Both the position numbers and the translations under genes were made by a program. Shown one piece after another: positions 53,020 through 61,645 of a stretch of 64,000 nt of DNA; the stretch's first letter is position 1, and every line of letters starts with the position of its first letter. Source of the stretch: Corynebacterium sp. P4-C1 (GTDB lineage: Bacteria; Actinomycetota; Actinomycetes; Mycobacteriales; Mycobacteriaceae); assembly GCF_030503595.1 (NCBI RefSeq), contig NZ_CP129966.1:682001-746000 (forward strand). Direction: 5' to 3'. The notes beneath the pieces are model-generated. The model saw nothing but the letters and a program-made list of their open reading frames with translations, was not told the origin of the DNA and did no database searches.

Positions 53020-53367
53020 GGCCAAAGTTGTAACGCTCAGCGTTCTCTCCCGTTCTCGGGCCGCACTCCGGTGCGGGGTGCGGTGCGATGGACGTCTTCA
53101 TTTCTGCCTTCCGCGGCGGACTCCGTCGCACATCAGCTACCGCGGTGCAGGGGACTTTCAGAGGTGGTTACCCCATTAAGGCGTAGCTTCCCTCTCTTAA
53201 CCCGCGATAAGCCTATCAGCAGACTGCCCTAATCGGGCACGTTGGGGGGAGGTTGTCGCGGTGATTCGGGGCCGGGTGTTTCATTGTCGGCGTATGAGCA
53301 GGTATGGGCACCAATCAGCTCGCTGTAACGTGAGTCACAGGGGGCACCCGCTTATCGACGCCCACCT
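53020..53367. other. Non-coding gap between atpI and atpB
   Basis: About 350 bp with no credible gene on either strand. It contains a palindrome AACGCT-c-AGCGTT (53032-53044) beside the possible TACAAC -10 box of atpB, a small TGCCC/GGGCA hairpin near 53227-53241, and one exact 11-mer GCTTATCGACG (53350-53360) just after the atpI stop. It most likely holds the main promoter(s) of the ATP synthase operon. Confidence 0.5.
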
Positions 53368-53841
53368 CTACCCCACGTACATCGCCTGCGTCGTCATGAT
53401 TCCCCACACCTCGGATGCGAGGACGACGACGAGTGCCGCGATGATCGTCACCACAAAGGCCGCGGTGTCGTAGAAATCCATTGTGCGCAGCCACACGAGT
53501 AGACCGCCCAAGACGAGAAGCTTGACTAACCAACTCCCGAGCACCACCGCCATGGTCGTGGCGGGTGTGGTTTTGGATGTCGCCAGGACAGAGACGACGG
53601 TCAGCAGGACGAAGCCGCCGCCGATGCCCGCGCCGAGGAGCACGCCCCAAATGCCGGGAAGTTCTCGCGCGGCGCCCCACGCCGCGAGCGAGACGACGGT
53701 GAGCACGACGAGGGCCCAGCCACCGAGTTTCAGTGCGCGCTTGAGCGGCGCTGCGGGGTCCTCGTAGTCGGGGACGGCGGGGGCACCGGAGTCGACGGGG
53801 CCAGCGGAGTCAGCAGAGTTCGCAGAGTTCGCAGGGTTCAC
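53368..53841 (-). CDS. atpI: AtpI-like protein (ATP synthase operon membrane protein)
   Basis: A 157-residue protein with four hydrophobic helices after a 35-residue Asn/Ser/Ala-rich N-terminal segment. AtpI proteins assist c-ring assembly or Mg2+ supply to ATP synthase. Position (between wecA and atpB) and topology support the call more than sequence identity. The likely start is GTG at 53841, 11 nt after wecA. The downstream 348-bp gap separates it from atpB. Confidence 0.8.
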   Translation of the reverse strand: MNPANSANSADSAGPVDSGAPAVPDYEDPAAPLKRALKLGGWALVVLTVVSLAAWGAARELPGIWGVLLGAGIGGGFVLLTVVSVLATSKTTPATTMAVVLGSWLVKLLVLGGLLVWLRTMDFYDTAAFVVTIIAALVVVLASEVWGIMTTQAMYVG

Positions 53842-53852
53842 AAGCGATCATG

Positions 53853-54992
53853 CTACCGCGAAGGTCCGATCTTGCCTTTCATTGCGGGCACGGCCGTGGC
53901 CGCGGCGGCGAGGACGACTGCGGACAGCAAGAGAGCGGCGGCGTAGCGAGAAGGAATGACGGAGAAGCTCACGGCGCCGAAGGCGATAGCGGAGACCCAC
54001 ATGTAGAGCACGAGCACGGTGCGCCGGTGCGTGTGCCCGAGGGCGAGCAGGCGGTGGTGGATGTGCTGCCGGTCGGCGGCGAACGGACTCTTACCCTGAG
54101 AAACGCGTCGGATGACGGCCATGACGAGGTCGACGACGGGCAGAGCCACAGCGGCGACAACGACGATGAAGGGGCTGATCAGGGCCACGAAGTCAGCGGT
54201 GCCGTACAGCGACATGTTGATCTTGCCGGAGGCGGAGATCGAGGCGGCGGCGAGCAAGAGCCCGATCAGCATGGCGCCGGAGTCCCCCATGAAGATGCGC
54301 GCGGGTTCATAGTTGTGCGGCAGGAAACCGGCGCACATGCCCACCAGTGCGGCGCAGATGATGGCGGGCGGGTACGCGGAGACGGCGCCGCCTTGGTCGT
54401 GGAGCACTGTCAGGGAGAACACCAAAATTGCCCCGCCGGCGATCATGCCGAGTCCGGCGGCCAGCCCATCGATACCGTCGACGAAGTTGAAGGCGTTGAT
54501 GAGCATCACAATGATCAGCGAGGAGACGACCACGCCTTGCGCTTGGTCCAGAATAAGCGTGGTTCCGCCGTCGAACGGCAAGTAGAAGACGTTGAAGGAT
54601 AGCCCCATCAGGGACATTGTGACGGCGGCGACGACCTGGCCGAAAAATTTGGAGAGCGCGCCGAGTTCGTAGAGGTCGTCGATGATGCCCACAACCACGA
54701 TGAGGAAGGCGCCGACGACCACCGCTGTCATCTCGGGGGTGACAGGGGCGAAACCACGTGTCAGCGCTGGCAGCTGCATGGCCAGGTACACCGCGGACAG
54801 GAAGCCGGTGAACATGGCCACTCCCCCGAGGCTCGGGGTGGGCTGGGTGTGCACGTCGCGCTCGCGGATCTCGGCAATGCGGCCGGTACGCACGAGGAGG
54901 GACCGGATGGGTCCCGTCGAGAGGTAACTGAGCACCGCCGCGACGAGAATGACCATCCCCAGCTCCCTCAAGGGGACACCTGATCCGGTCAT
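53853..54992 (-). CDS. wecA: Polyprenyl-phosphate GlcNAc-1-phosphate transferase (WecA/MraY family)
   Basis: A 379-residue polytopic enzyme with about 11 helices. It has the family Asp motifs VVGIIDDLYELGAL (about residue 100) and NAFNFVDGIDGLAAG (about 165), IFMGDSGAMLIG and the HIHHRLLALGH histidine motif. In mycolata it transfers GlcNAc-1-P to decaprenyl phosphate, starting the arabinogalactan linkage unit. It lies 4 nt after the Sua5-type gene and 11 nt before atpI, in the usual rho-to-atp order. Confidence 0.94.
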   Translation of the reverse strand: MTGSGVPLRELGMVILVAAVLSYLSTGPIRSLLVRTGRIAEIRERDVHTQPTPSLGGVAMFTGFLSAVYLAMQLPALTRGFAPVTPEMTAVVVGAFLIVVVGIIDDLYELGALSKFFGQVVAAVTMSLMGLSFNVFYLPFDGGTTLILDQAQGVVVSSLIIVMLINAFNFVDGIDGLAAGLGMIAGGAILVFSLTVLHDQGGAVSAYPPAIICAALVGMCAGFLPHNYEPARIFMGDSGAMLIGLLLAAASISASGKINMSLYGTADFVALISPFIVVVAAVALPVVDLVMAVIRRVSQGKSPFAADRQHIHHRLLALGHTHRRTVLVLYMWVSAIAFGAVSFSVIPSRYAAALLLSAVVLAAAATAVPAMKGKIGPSR

Positions 54993-54996
54993 GGCA

Positions 54997-55662
54997 CTAC
55001 CTGTCTTTCCACCTCAGCTCCTCGGGGTCAAGCCCCAAAACTTCACCGATCTGTGCGGGGCTGACGGCTCCTTCGCGGAGAATCACCGGCGCGGGCCCGG
55101 AGATGTCGAGGATGGTGGACGGCTGCCCCACCTGCGAGGTGCCGCCGTCGAGGTAGGTCTGCACGGCCTCGCCGAACTGGTCGCGGGCGCCAACGGCGGA
55201 CACCGGCGGCGCCTGGCCGGAGATGTTCGCGCTCGAGACAGCCATGGGGCCGACCTCGCGCAGCAGCTCGATCGCCACGGACTGCAGCGGCATGCGCAGA
55301 AGGACGGTGCCGCGGGTGTCGCCGAGGTTCCACGGTAGGGACGGCGCTTCGGGGACAACGAGCGAAAGTCCGCCTGGCCAGAAGGCTTCAACGAGAGTTT
55401 TCGCGGTATCGGTGAATTCGCGCACCAACCCCTGAATGGTCGTCCACGACCCCACGAGCACAGGCACAGGCATGTCCGGCCCACGCCGCTTCGTGGCAAG
55501 AAGCTTTGCGACGGCATCCGGGTTGAACGCGTCCACCCCAATCCCGTAGACCGTGTCGGTCGGCAAAACCACGCACTGCCCCGCCCGGACAGCCTTCGCG
55601 GCGGCATCGATGCCCTCCTTGCGCCCCTGGGGGTCAAGGCAGTCGTAGATTCTGCTCGGCAT
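54997..55662 (-). CDS. Threonylcarbamoyl-AMP synthase (Sua5/YrdC/YciO family)
   Basis: A 221-residue enzyme that makes threonylcarbamoyl-AMP from Thr, bicarbonate and ATP for t6A37 tRNA modification. Family features are VVLPTDTVYGIGVDA (about residue 32), LLATKRRGPDMPVPVLV, and the VSSANISGQAPP loop (about 143). It lacks the C-terminal Sua5 domain of longer paralogues. It lies between prmC and wecA; the order prfA-prmC-sua5-wecA is conserved in actinobacteria. Confidence 0.94.
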   Translation of the reverse strand: MPSRIYDCLDPQGRKEGIDAAAKAVRAGQCVVLPTDTVYGIGVDAFNPDAVAKLLATKRRGPDMPVPVLVGSWTTIQGLVREFTDTAKTLVEAFWPGGLSLVVPEAPSLPWNLGDTRGTVLLRMPLQSVAIELLREVGPMAVSSANISGQAPPVSAVGARDQFGEAVQTYLDGGTSQVGQPSTILDISGPAPVILREGAVSPAQIGEVLGLDPEELRWKDR

Positions 55663-55703
55663 CTAGGTGGTGCTCCTTCGGATGTGGTCCCTGGATGGAA
55701 ACG

Positions 55704-56576
55704 TCAATGTGTCCGTAGCTTACTCGCCGTGACAAACCGTTCACGTCCCGTGAGGTCGGCCATGTTGCGGATGTCTGCAAATGAGCCGTCCGCTTCGACG
55801 AGCCCGCGGGTCAGCGCTGCGGTCGTGTCGTCGTGTTCGATGCCGAGTTTCCCGCCGGGCGCGAGCAACCGCGACGCGACAGGAAGGAGACCCTTGATCG
55901 CATCCATGCCGTCGGCGCCGGAGAAGACGGCGTCAAGGGGATCGCGGTAGATCTCCGGTTGCAGCTCCCCCGACTCCTCAGGTGTGAACGGCACGTAAGG
56001 AGGATTGGCGACGACGAGGTCGACGGTCCCGGAAAGCTCGGTGAGCAGATCCGGATCGGTCATATCGCCTTCGATCATGCGGATGTTGGGAAACGGTGCC
56101 GCATTCTCGCGGGCGACGGCGAGCGCCGCCGGGGACTTCTCCACCCCGATGACGGTCTCCGGCTTCGCCCTGTCAGCGATGTAGATAGCCAAAGCACCGG
56201 AACCGGTGCCGAAGTCGACCACGGTCCCCCGGGGGGCCTGCTCGACGGCCCACTCGGCGAGCACCTCCGTCTCGGGCCGAGGAATGAATACTCCCGGACC
56301 GACCTTCAGGTCGTGGACACCGAACGGCGCGCTACCCAGGATGTGCTGCAGGGGCTCCCGCGCAGCACGGCGGGCGATCAGAGCTGTGTACTCGGAATCG
56401 AAGCCGTCATACGGTTCAGCCAAAACCAGCTGCGTCGGGGGCACTCCTAAAAGGTGGGCAGCGATGAGGCGGGCGTCGACGGACGGGGATGCCACGCGGG
56501 CGTCGATAAGCGATTGCGTGGCGTTATTGATCGCTGAGCGGAGACTACTCTGCTTCAAGACGCTCCTGGCGCTCAT
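55704..56576 (-). CDS. prmC: Release factor glutamine methyltransferase PrmC
   Basis: PrmC methylates the Gln of the GGQ motif of release factors RF1 and RF2. The 290-residue protein has an N-terminal helical domain, the SAM motif [17 protein letters not shown] (about residue 120) and the catalytic [11 protein letters not shown] (about 190). The start is uncertain: ATG 56576 overlaps the prfA end by 32 nt, and a TTG seven codons later follows GGAG. It is coupled to its own substrate gene prfA. One exact 11-mer word (56501-56511) lies near the N-terminus. Confidence 0.94.
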   Translation of the reverse strand: MSARSVLKQSSLRSAINNATQSLIDARVASPSVDARLIAAHLLGVPPTQLVLAEPYDGFDSEYTALIARRAAREPLQHILGSAPFGVHDLKVGPGVFIPRPETEVLAEWAVEQAPRGTVVDFGTGSGALAIYIADRAKPETVIGVEKSPAALAVARENAAPFPNIRMIEGDMTDPDLLTELSGTVDLVVANPPYVPFTPEESGELQPEIYRDPLDAVFSGADGMDAIKGLLPVASRLLAPGGKLGIEHDDTTAALTRGLVEADGSFADIRNMADLTGRERFVTASKLRTH

Positions 56577-57624
56577 GGGTCTGGAGCGCGGTGATCAGGT
56601 CGTCCATGTTGCCGTCGAGCACGGAGTCAAGGTTGTTGGCTTTAAAACCGATGCGGTGGTCGGAAATACGGTTCTCCGGCCAGTTGTAGGTGCGGATGCG
56701 CTCCGAACGGTCCATCGTGCGGACCTGGGACGCGCGTCCTTCCGCCGCCTCGGCCTCAGCTTTCTCGCGCTCAGCCTGTTCGAGGCGGGCCTGGAGAACC
56801 TGCATCGCACGCGCGCGGTTCTGGATCTGGGAACGCTCTTTCTGGCACGTGACCACAATGCCCGTGGGCAGGTGGGTGATGCGCACGGCCGAGTCCGTCG
56901 TGTTGACGCCCTGGCCGCCCTTGCCGGAGGAACGGTAGACATCGACGCGAATATCCTTCTCGTCGATCTCCACCGCGCTGACTTCCTCCGTCTCCGGGAA
57001 GACGTACACGCCAGCTGCCGACGTCTGGATGCGGCCCTGCGATTCCGTCACTGGGATGCGCTGCACGCGGTGGACGCCGCCCTCGAACTTCAACTTCGAC
57101 CACGCGCCGTCGCGAGACGGGTTCTTCATGGTCACGGACACCGTCATGTCCTTGACACCGCCCAGGTCCGATTCCGCGACGTCGAGGACATCCCAGCTCA
57201 AGCCCGCCTTCTCAGCGTACTTCTGGTACATGCGGGCGAGGTCGCCGGCGAACAGAGCGGCCTCTTCGCCGCCCGCGCCGGCCTTGATCTCCATGATCAC
57301 GTCGTCGGCGTCGTGCTCATCACGCGGGGCGAGCAGGTCCGCGAGCTCCTCCTCGAGGCGCACGATCTCACCTTCAAGGCGCGTGGCCTCCTCGGCGAAT
57401 TCCTTGTCCTCCGAGGCCATCTCCGCGGCGGCCTCGTGGTCCTCGCGGGCCTGGTTGAGCTCGTTGTTGACGTTGATGATCGGCTGCAGCTGCGCGTAGC
57501 GCTTCGACAGCTTCCGGAAGAGATCCTGGTCGCCCACCACTTCCGGGTCGCTCATCTGGGCTTGGATGCCCTGGTACTCGGAGACGTAGTCGTCGACAAG
57601 CGAGACTTGCGATTTCTCTGCCAT
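56545..57624 (-). CDS. prfA: Peptide chain release factor 1
   Basis: RF1 terminates translation at UAA and UAG. The 359-residue protein has the GGQ motif in [18 protein letters not shown] (about residue 235) and a stop-codon-recognition loop downstream of [13 protein letters not shown]. The ATG overlaps the rho stop (TAATG), so it is translationally coupled to rho. prmC, which modifies its GGQ glutamine, follows with overlap. Confidence 0.97.
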   Translation of the reverse strand: MAEKSQVSLVDDYVSEYQGIQAQMSDPEVVGDQDLFRKLSKRYAQLQPIINVNNELNQAREDHEAAAEMASEDKEFAEEATRLEGEIVRLEEELADLLAPRDEHDADDVIMEIKAGAGGEEAALFAGDLARMYQKYAEKAGLSWDVLDVAESDLGGVKDMTVSVTMKNPSRDGAWSKLKFEGGVHRVQRIPVTESQGRIQTSAAGVYVFPETEEVSAVEIDEKDIRVDVYRSSGKGGQGVNTTDSAVRITHLPTGIVVTCQKERSQIQNRARAMQVLQARLEQAEREKAEAEAAEGRASQVRTMDRSERIRTYNWPENRISDHRIGFKANNLDSVLDGNMDDLITALQTHERQERLEAE

Positions 57625-59513
57625 TACTGGTAGTCCTCCGTCTCCTGGTCCGCCGCCATCGGCGCGGATTGCGCCACGCCGACGAGGAACTCGCCGTTGT
57701 TCTTCGTCTTCTTCAGCTGCTTGATCAGCATGTCGATGGACTGCTGCGGGTCGAGCGCGGAGAGGATACGGCGCAGCTTGTGCATGATGCGCGTCTCCTC
57801 CGGGCTCATGAGCAGCTCGTCCTTACGGGTGCCAGACGGGTTGACGTCCACGGCCGGGAAGACGCGGCGTTCCGCGATCTTGCGGTCCAGCTTCAGCTCG
57901 GCGTTGCCGGTGCCCTTGAACTCCTCGAAGATGACGGTGTCGCCGGCCGAACCGGTCTCCACCATGGCGGTCGCGATGATGGTCAGCGAGCCGCCCTCCT
58001 CGATGTTGCGGGCCGCGCCCAGGAAACGCTTTGGCGGGTACAGCGCGTTCGAGTCCACGCCGCCGGAAAGGATGCGGCCGGACGCCGGCGACGAGTTGTT
58101 GTACGCGCGACCCAGGCGGGTGATGGAGTCGAGCAGGACCACGACATCCTGGCCCATTTCGACGAGGCGCTTAGCGCGCTCGATCGCCAGCTCCGCGACA
58201 GCGGTGTGCTCGCTCGGCGGACGGTCGAAGGTGGAGGCGATGACCTCGCCCTTGACGGAGCGCTGCATGTCGGTGACTTCCTCGGGGCGCTCGTCGACAA
58301 GCACGACCATGAGGTAGCACTCCGGGTTGTTGTGCGCGATCGCGTTGGCGATGTTCTGCAGGATCGTCGTCTTACCGGCCTTCGGCGGGGACACGATCAG
58401 GGCGCGCTGGCCCTTACCGATCGGCATGACCAAGTCGATCACGCGCGTGGTGAGGATGTTCGGCTCCGTCTCCAGGCGCAGACGCTGGTTCGGGTACAGC
58501 GGGGTCAGCTTGTGGAACTCAGCGCGCTGCTTCGCCTCGTCCACCGTCATGCCATTGACCGTGTCCACACGCACCAGCTGGTTGTAGCGCTGGCGGTTGC
58601 GGCCGTTGCCGTGCGTGTGACCCTGGCCGTTCGCACGGACCTGGCCGATCACCGCATCGCCGGAGCGCAGGCCACAGCGGCGCACCAGGTTGTTGTTGAT
58701 GAACACGTCTGCCTGGTTCGCCCGGTAGCCCGTCGTGCGCACGAACGCCGCGTTGTTGTCGACGATGTCGACAATGCCCGCGACCTCCTGCAGCTCCTCG
58801 GGATCCAGGTCCTGGCCGTTGTTGTGGTTGTTGTTGCCGCCACCGTTGTTGTTGCCGTGGTTATCACGGTTCCGGCGGTTCCGGCGGTTGCGGCGCCCGC
58901 GGCGGCCCCCGCCGCCGTTGCCGTTGCCGTCGTGGTTGTCACGGTTGTCTCGGTTGTCGCCGCCGCGGTTGCCGTTGTTATTGCCGTTGCTGCGGTTGTT
59001 GCCGCCCCGGTCGCCCCGGTCAGAACGGTCGACCCGGTCGCTGCGGTTGTCGTGATTGTCTTGGTCGCTGCGGTCCCCCCGGTCAGAACGGTCGCCGCGG
59101 TCGTCGCGGTCACCCTTCTCACCGCGATCGCGGTTGTCGGGGTTGGCGGCGCCGTCGTCAAGCTTGTGCTCGTACTGGTCGCCGTGCTTGGCGCGGTTGC
59201 GGCGCGCGCGGCGGGCGGCGGAGCGCGACTCGTAGCGCTGCTCCTCACCATCCTTCTTCGGCGCGTCCTTCTTGTCGTCGCCCTTGTTGTCGGAGCTGGG
59301 CGCGGAGGGTGTCTCGGTGTTGTCCGCGGCGGCCTGCCCGCTGGCGCGCTGACGTGCGCGCTGCGGGACGGTGCCGGTGGTGATGGCTTGAATGAGCTCG
59401 CCCTTGCGCAGGGCGGACGTGCCGCGCAGGCCCTTTTCAGCGGCAATCTTGCGCAGCTCCGGAAGTTTCAGCGATGCGAGGTCCTGGCTCCCTGCGTTAC
59501 CCGTTTCGGTCAC
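57624..59513 (-). CDS. rho: Transcription termination factor Rho
   Basis: A 629-residue hexameric RNA helicase/ATPase. The Rho N-terminal SAP-like helices ([20 protein letters not shown]) are followed by about 200 disordered residues very rich in Asp, Arg, Asn and Gly (runs such as [12 protein letters not shown] and [15 protein letters not shown]). The RNA-binding cold-shock-like domain ([20 protein letters not shown]) and the RecA ATPase with [10 protein letters not shown] (P-loop) and [14 protein letters not shown] follow. The large Arg/Asp insertion is typical of actinobacterial Rho and may bind RNA or drive condensation. The start is GTG with AAAGGA ahead. Confidence 0.97.
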   Translation of the reverse strand: MTETGNAGSQDLASLKLPELRKIAAEKGLRGTSALRKGELIQAITTGTVPQRARQRASGQAAADNTETPSAPSSDNKGDDKKDAPKKDGEEQRYESRSAARRARRNRAKHGDQYEHKLDDGAANPDNRDRGEKGDRDDRGDRSDRGDRSDQDNHDNRSDRVDRSDRGDRGGNNRSNGNNNGNRGGDNRDNRDNHDGNGNGGGGRRGRRNRRNRRNRDNHGNNNGGGNNNHNNGQDLDPEELQEVAGIVDIVDNNAAFVRTTGYRANQADVFINNNLVRRCGLRSGDAVIGQVRANGQGHTHGNGRNRQRYNQLVRVDTVNGMTVDEAKQRAEFHKLTPLYPNQRLRLETEPNILTTRVIDLVMPIGKGQRALIVSPPKAGKTTILQNIANAIAHNNPECYLMVVLVDERPEEVTDMQRSVKGEVIASTFDRPPSEHTAVAELAIERAKRLVEMGQDVVVLLDSITRLGRAYNNSSPASGRILSGGVDSNALYPPKRFLGAARNIEEGGSLTIIATAMVETGSAGDTVIFEEFKGTGNAELKLDRKIAERRVFPAVDVNPSGTRKDELLMSPEETRIMHKLRRILSALDPQQSIDMLIKQLKKTKNNGEFLVGVAQSAPMAADQETEDYQ

Positions 59514-59554
59514 GGATGTCCTTTCGTCATGTTCGTGCGACGCTGTGTGTTCAC
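59510..59554 (-). CDS. Putative 14-residue leader ORF overlapping the rho start codon
   Basis: GTG at 59554 opens a 14-codon frame ([14 protein letters not shown] when read with initiator Met) whose TGA stop overlaps the GTG of rho (CCGTGACC). GGGGA lies about 7 nt before its start. A stop-start overlap of this sort usually gives translational coupling, so the short frame could tune rho translation. It may also be a coincidence of a short frame in the 5' leader. Confidence 0.35.
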   Translation of the reverse strand: MNTQRRTNMTKGHP

Positions 59555-59769
59555 GCGGTAGTCCCCACTCTCGGCCCGTCGGCTTGAAAAGCCCGCGAAA
59601 TGAAGGGGCGGAGGTGGTGCACGCTAGATCGGACTCACGCCGCGTGGGAAAACTACTGGCACGGGCGGATTTCTGGAGGCGGAAAGCGCCGTAAGGTCAC
59701 GATCTTGTCCGACAGTGTAGCGGACGCAGCGCGGCGGCGGTTCACCAACCCGCTCAAAAGGGGCCACGG
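59555..59769. promoter_or_regulatory. Divergent rho / fatty-acid-CoA ligase intergenic region (long rho leader)
   Basis: About 215 bp with no convincing gene. On the rho side it contains a small GGCTT-gaa-AAGCC hairpin (near 59580-59592) and TAG-containing -10 candidates further up, implying a long 5' leader for rho. On the ligase side lies the TATTGT box. Rho mRNAs are commonly autoregulated through their leaders, which would fit. Confidence 0.4.
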
Positions 59770-59775
59770 TATTGT
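59770..59775 (+). promoter_or_regulatory. Putative -10 box (TATTGT) for the fatty-acid-CoA ligase gene
   Basis: TATTGT lies 7 nt before the ATG at 59783 with no ribosome-binding site; leaderless-type. Confidence 0.4.
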
Positions 59776-59782
59776 TGGCTGC

Positions 59783-61558
59783 ATGCTTTCCACCATGCAG
59801 GAAGTGCCGTTTTCGGTCGGCCGGATCCTCGAGTACGGGTCCTCGGTGCACGGTTCCACGAAAGTGACCACGTGGCGCTCGGGCGAGGCGGAGGAGACGA
59901 CGTTCGCGGCCGTCGGCGCGCGTGCGGCGGCGTTCGCGCACGCGTTGGAGGACCACCTAGGCATTGACGGCGACCAGCGGGTGGGCACGCTGATGTACAA
60001 CTGCGCGGAGCACCTCGAGGTGATGTTCGCAACGGCGGCGAAGGGCTCGGTTTTCGTGCCGCTGAACCTCCAGTTGATCGAGGACCAGATCGCCTACATC
60101 GTGAACCACGCGGAAATAGAGGTCATCGTCGCGGACCCGCGTCTTGCACCGAAGCTGGACCGCATCTTGGAGTCCTGCCCGACAGTACGCGCGGTCTGTT
60201 TCACGGGCCTCGACGACATTGAGCAACTGCGCGGCACGGTGGGCGCGGACGTCGCGGTTTATTCGTACGAATCGCTTCTCGACGGCTCCTCCACCCTCTA
60301 CCCTTGGCCCGAACTTCCCGAGAACACTGCCGCGGCGATCTGCTATTCCACCGCGACGAGCGGCCCTCCGAAGGGCATCGCATATTCCCACCGGTCGATC
60401 TGGTTGACGGCGATGAGTCTGCGCGCGACAGACTCGCTGGCGATCACGCACGGCGAGTCGTTCCTGTGCTGCATCCCGATCTACCACGTGCTCAGCTGGA
60501 ATGTGCCGTTCAGCGCGTTTCTCACTGGGACTCCCCTGGTGCTGCCGGACTCGGATGTCTCCGCGCCGACGCTGGCGAAGCTGATCGCCGGCACCCACCC
60601 GCGTGTCGCGCATGGCGTGCCCACTTTGTGGATCCAGCTCATGGTGCACTACCTGCACAACCCGCCGGAGCGCATGTCTCTGACAGAGATTTACGTCGGC
60701 GGCTCCCCCGCCCCACCGGCCCTGATCAAGGTGTGGGAGGAGCGCTACGGTGTGGATATCATCCACGTCTGGGGCATGACGGAGACCTCCACCGTGGGCA
60801 CCGTCGCGCGTCCGCCGTCGGGCGCGTCCGGTGAACGTCGCTGGGCCTATCGCATCTCGCAGGGTCGCTTTGCACCGTGGCTGGAGTACCGCGTGGTCAA
60901 CGACGGCGGCATCGTGTCGCGCACCGACCGAAACGACGGCGAGATCCACGTCCGCGGCAACATGGTCACCGGCTCCTACTACTGGCCGGAAAACCCAGAA
61001 GCAGCCGAACGCGTATCGACGTTCCGCGGTGAGCCCGTCCCCTCCTCCGACGAGTCGTTCACCGGCACCGGCTGGTTGCGCACCGGAGATGTGGGCACCG
61101 TGACTTCCGACGGCTTCATGACGCTCTACGACCGCTCCCGCGACGTCATCCGTTCCGGCGGCGAGTGGATCTACTCCGCCCAGTTGGAGAACCTAATCAT
61201 GGAGTCCGACGAAGTCGTCGAGTGCGCCGTCATCGGCTACCCCGATAAGAAATGGGGCGAGCGCCCCCTCGCCGTGACCGTCCTCCACGCCGATGTCACA
61301 CCGACGGTCGAGCTAGCCAAGAAGCTCCGCAAGGACCTCGCGGGCGAGCTGCCCACCTGGATGGCACCGGAGTACTGGACCTTCGTCACCTCCATCGACA
61401 AGACCTCCGTGGGCAAATTCGACAAGGTCGACCTGCGCTCGCATCTGGCCAAGGATGAATTCGACATCATCACCCTCCCCGGGCCCGGCACCCACACCGC
61501 CGACAAGCGTGAGGGCGACGGGGGCGACAGCGCGTCCGGGGCCACTGTGCGCAACTAA
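59783..61558 (+). CDS. Fatty-acid--CoA ligase (AMP-binding, FadD-like)
   Basis: A 591-residue adenylate-forming enzyme. Core motifs are present: the phosphate loop YSTATSGPPKGIAYSHRS (about residue 195, deviating from the usual TSGTTGxPKG), VWGMTETS (A5), WLRTGDVGTV (A7), YDRSRDVIRSGGEWIY (A8) and C-terminal catalytic Lys in SVGKFDK. The sequence is closest in feel to long/medium-chain acyl-CoA synthetases. ATG 59783 follows TATTGT by 7 nt; a much longer upstream frame lacks conservation. The tail after residue 565 is Gly/Asp-rich. It is divergent from rho. Confidence 0.92.
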   Translation: MLSTMQEVPFSVGRILEYGSSVHGSTKVTTWRSGEAEETTFAAVGARAAAFAHALEDHLGIDGDQRVGTLMYNCAEHLEVMFATAAKGSVFVPLNLQLIEDQIAYIVNHAEIEVIVADPRLAPKLDRILESCPTVRAVCFTGLDDIEQLRGTVGADVAVYSYESLLDGSSTLYPWPELPENTAAAICYSTATSGPPKGIAYSHRSIWLTAMSLRATDSLAITHGESFLCCIPIYHVLSWNVPFSAFLTGTPLVLPDSDVSAPTLAKLIAGTHPRVAHGVPTLWIQLMVHYLHNPPERMSLTEIYVGGSPAPPALIKVWEERYGVDIIHVWGMTETSTVGTVARPPSGASGERRWAYRISQGRFAPWLEYRVVNDGGIVSRTDRNDGEIHVRGNMVTGSYYWPENPEAAERVSTFRGEPVPSSDESFTGTGWLRTGDVGTVTSDGFMTLYDRSRDVIRSGGEWIYSAQLENLIMESDEVVECAVIGYPDKKWGERPLAVTVLHADVTPTVELAKKLRKDLAGELPTWMAPEYWTFVTSIDKTSVGKFDKVDLRSHLAKDEFDIITLPGPGTHTADKREGDGGDSASGATVRN

Positions 61559-61632
61559 CCCCGCGACCCGCGCTGCCATGCCTGAGCAGTCGCGTATTTC
61601 TCCACGCAAAAACGCATATCACGAGATCGGCG

Positions 61633-61638
61633 TACCGT
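61633..61638 (+). promoter_or_regulatory. Putative -10 box (TACCGT) for gldA
   Basis: TACCGT lies 7 nt before the gldA ATG; the intervening TGGGGGC is not a good ribosome-binding site. Confidence 0.35.
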
Positions 61639-61645
61639 TGGGGGC

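Noticed and set aside
53227..53241. Small TGCCC/GGGCA hairpin between atpI and atpB as a terminator
   Set aside because: The stem is only 5 bp and there is no T-tract on either side.
57669..59561. About 630 codons open on the + strand opposite rho, with Val/Ala-rich runs
   Set aside because: The Val/Ala runs are simply the reverse complement of the Asp/Arg/Asn repeats of Rho.
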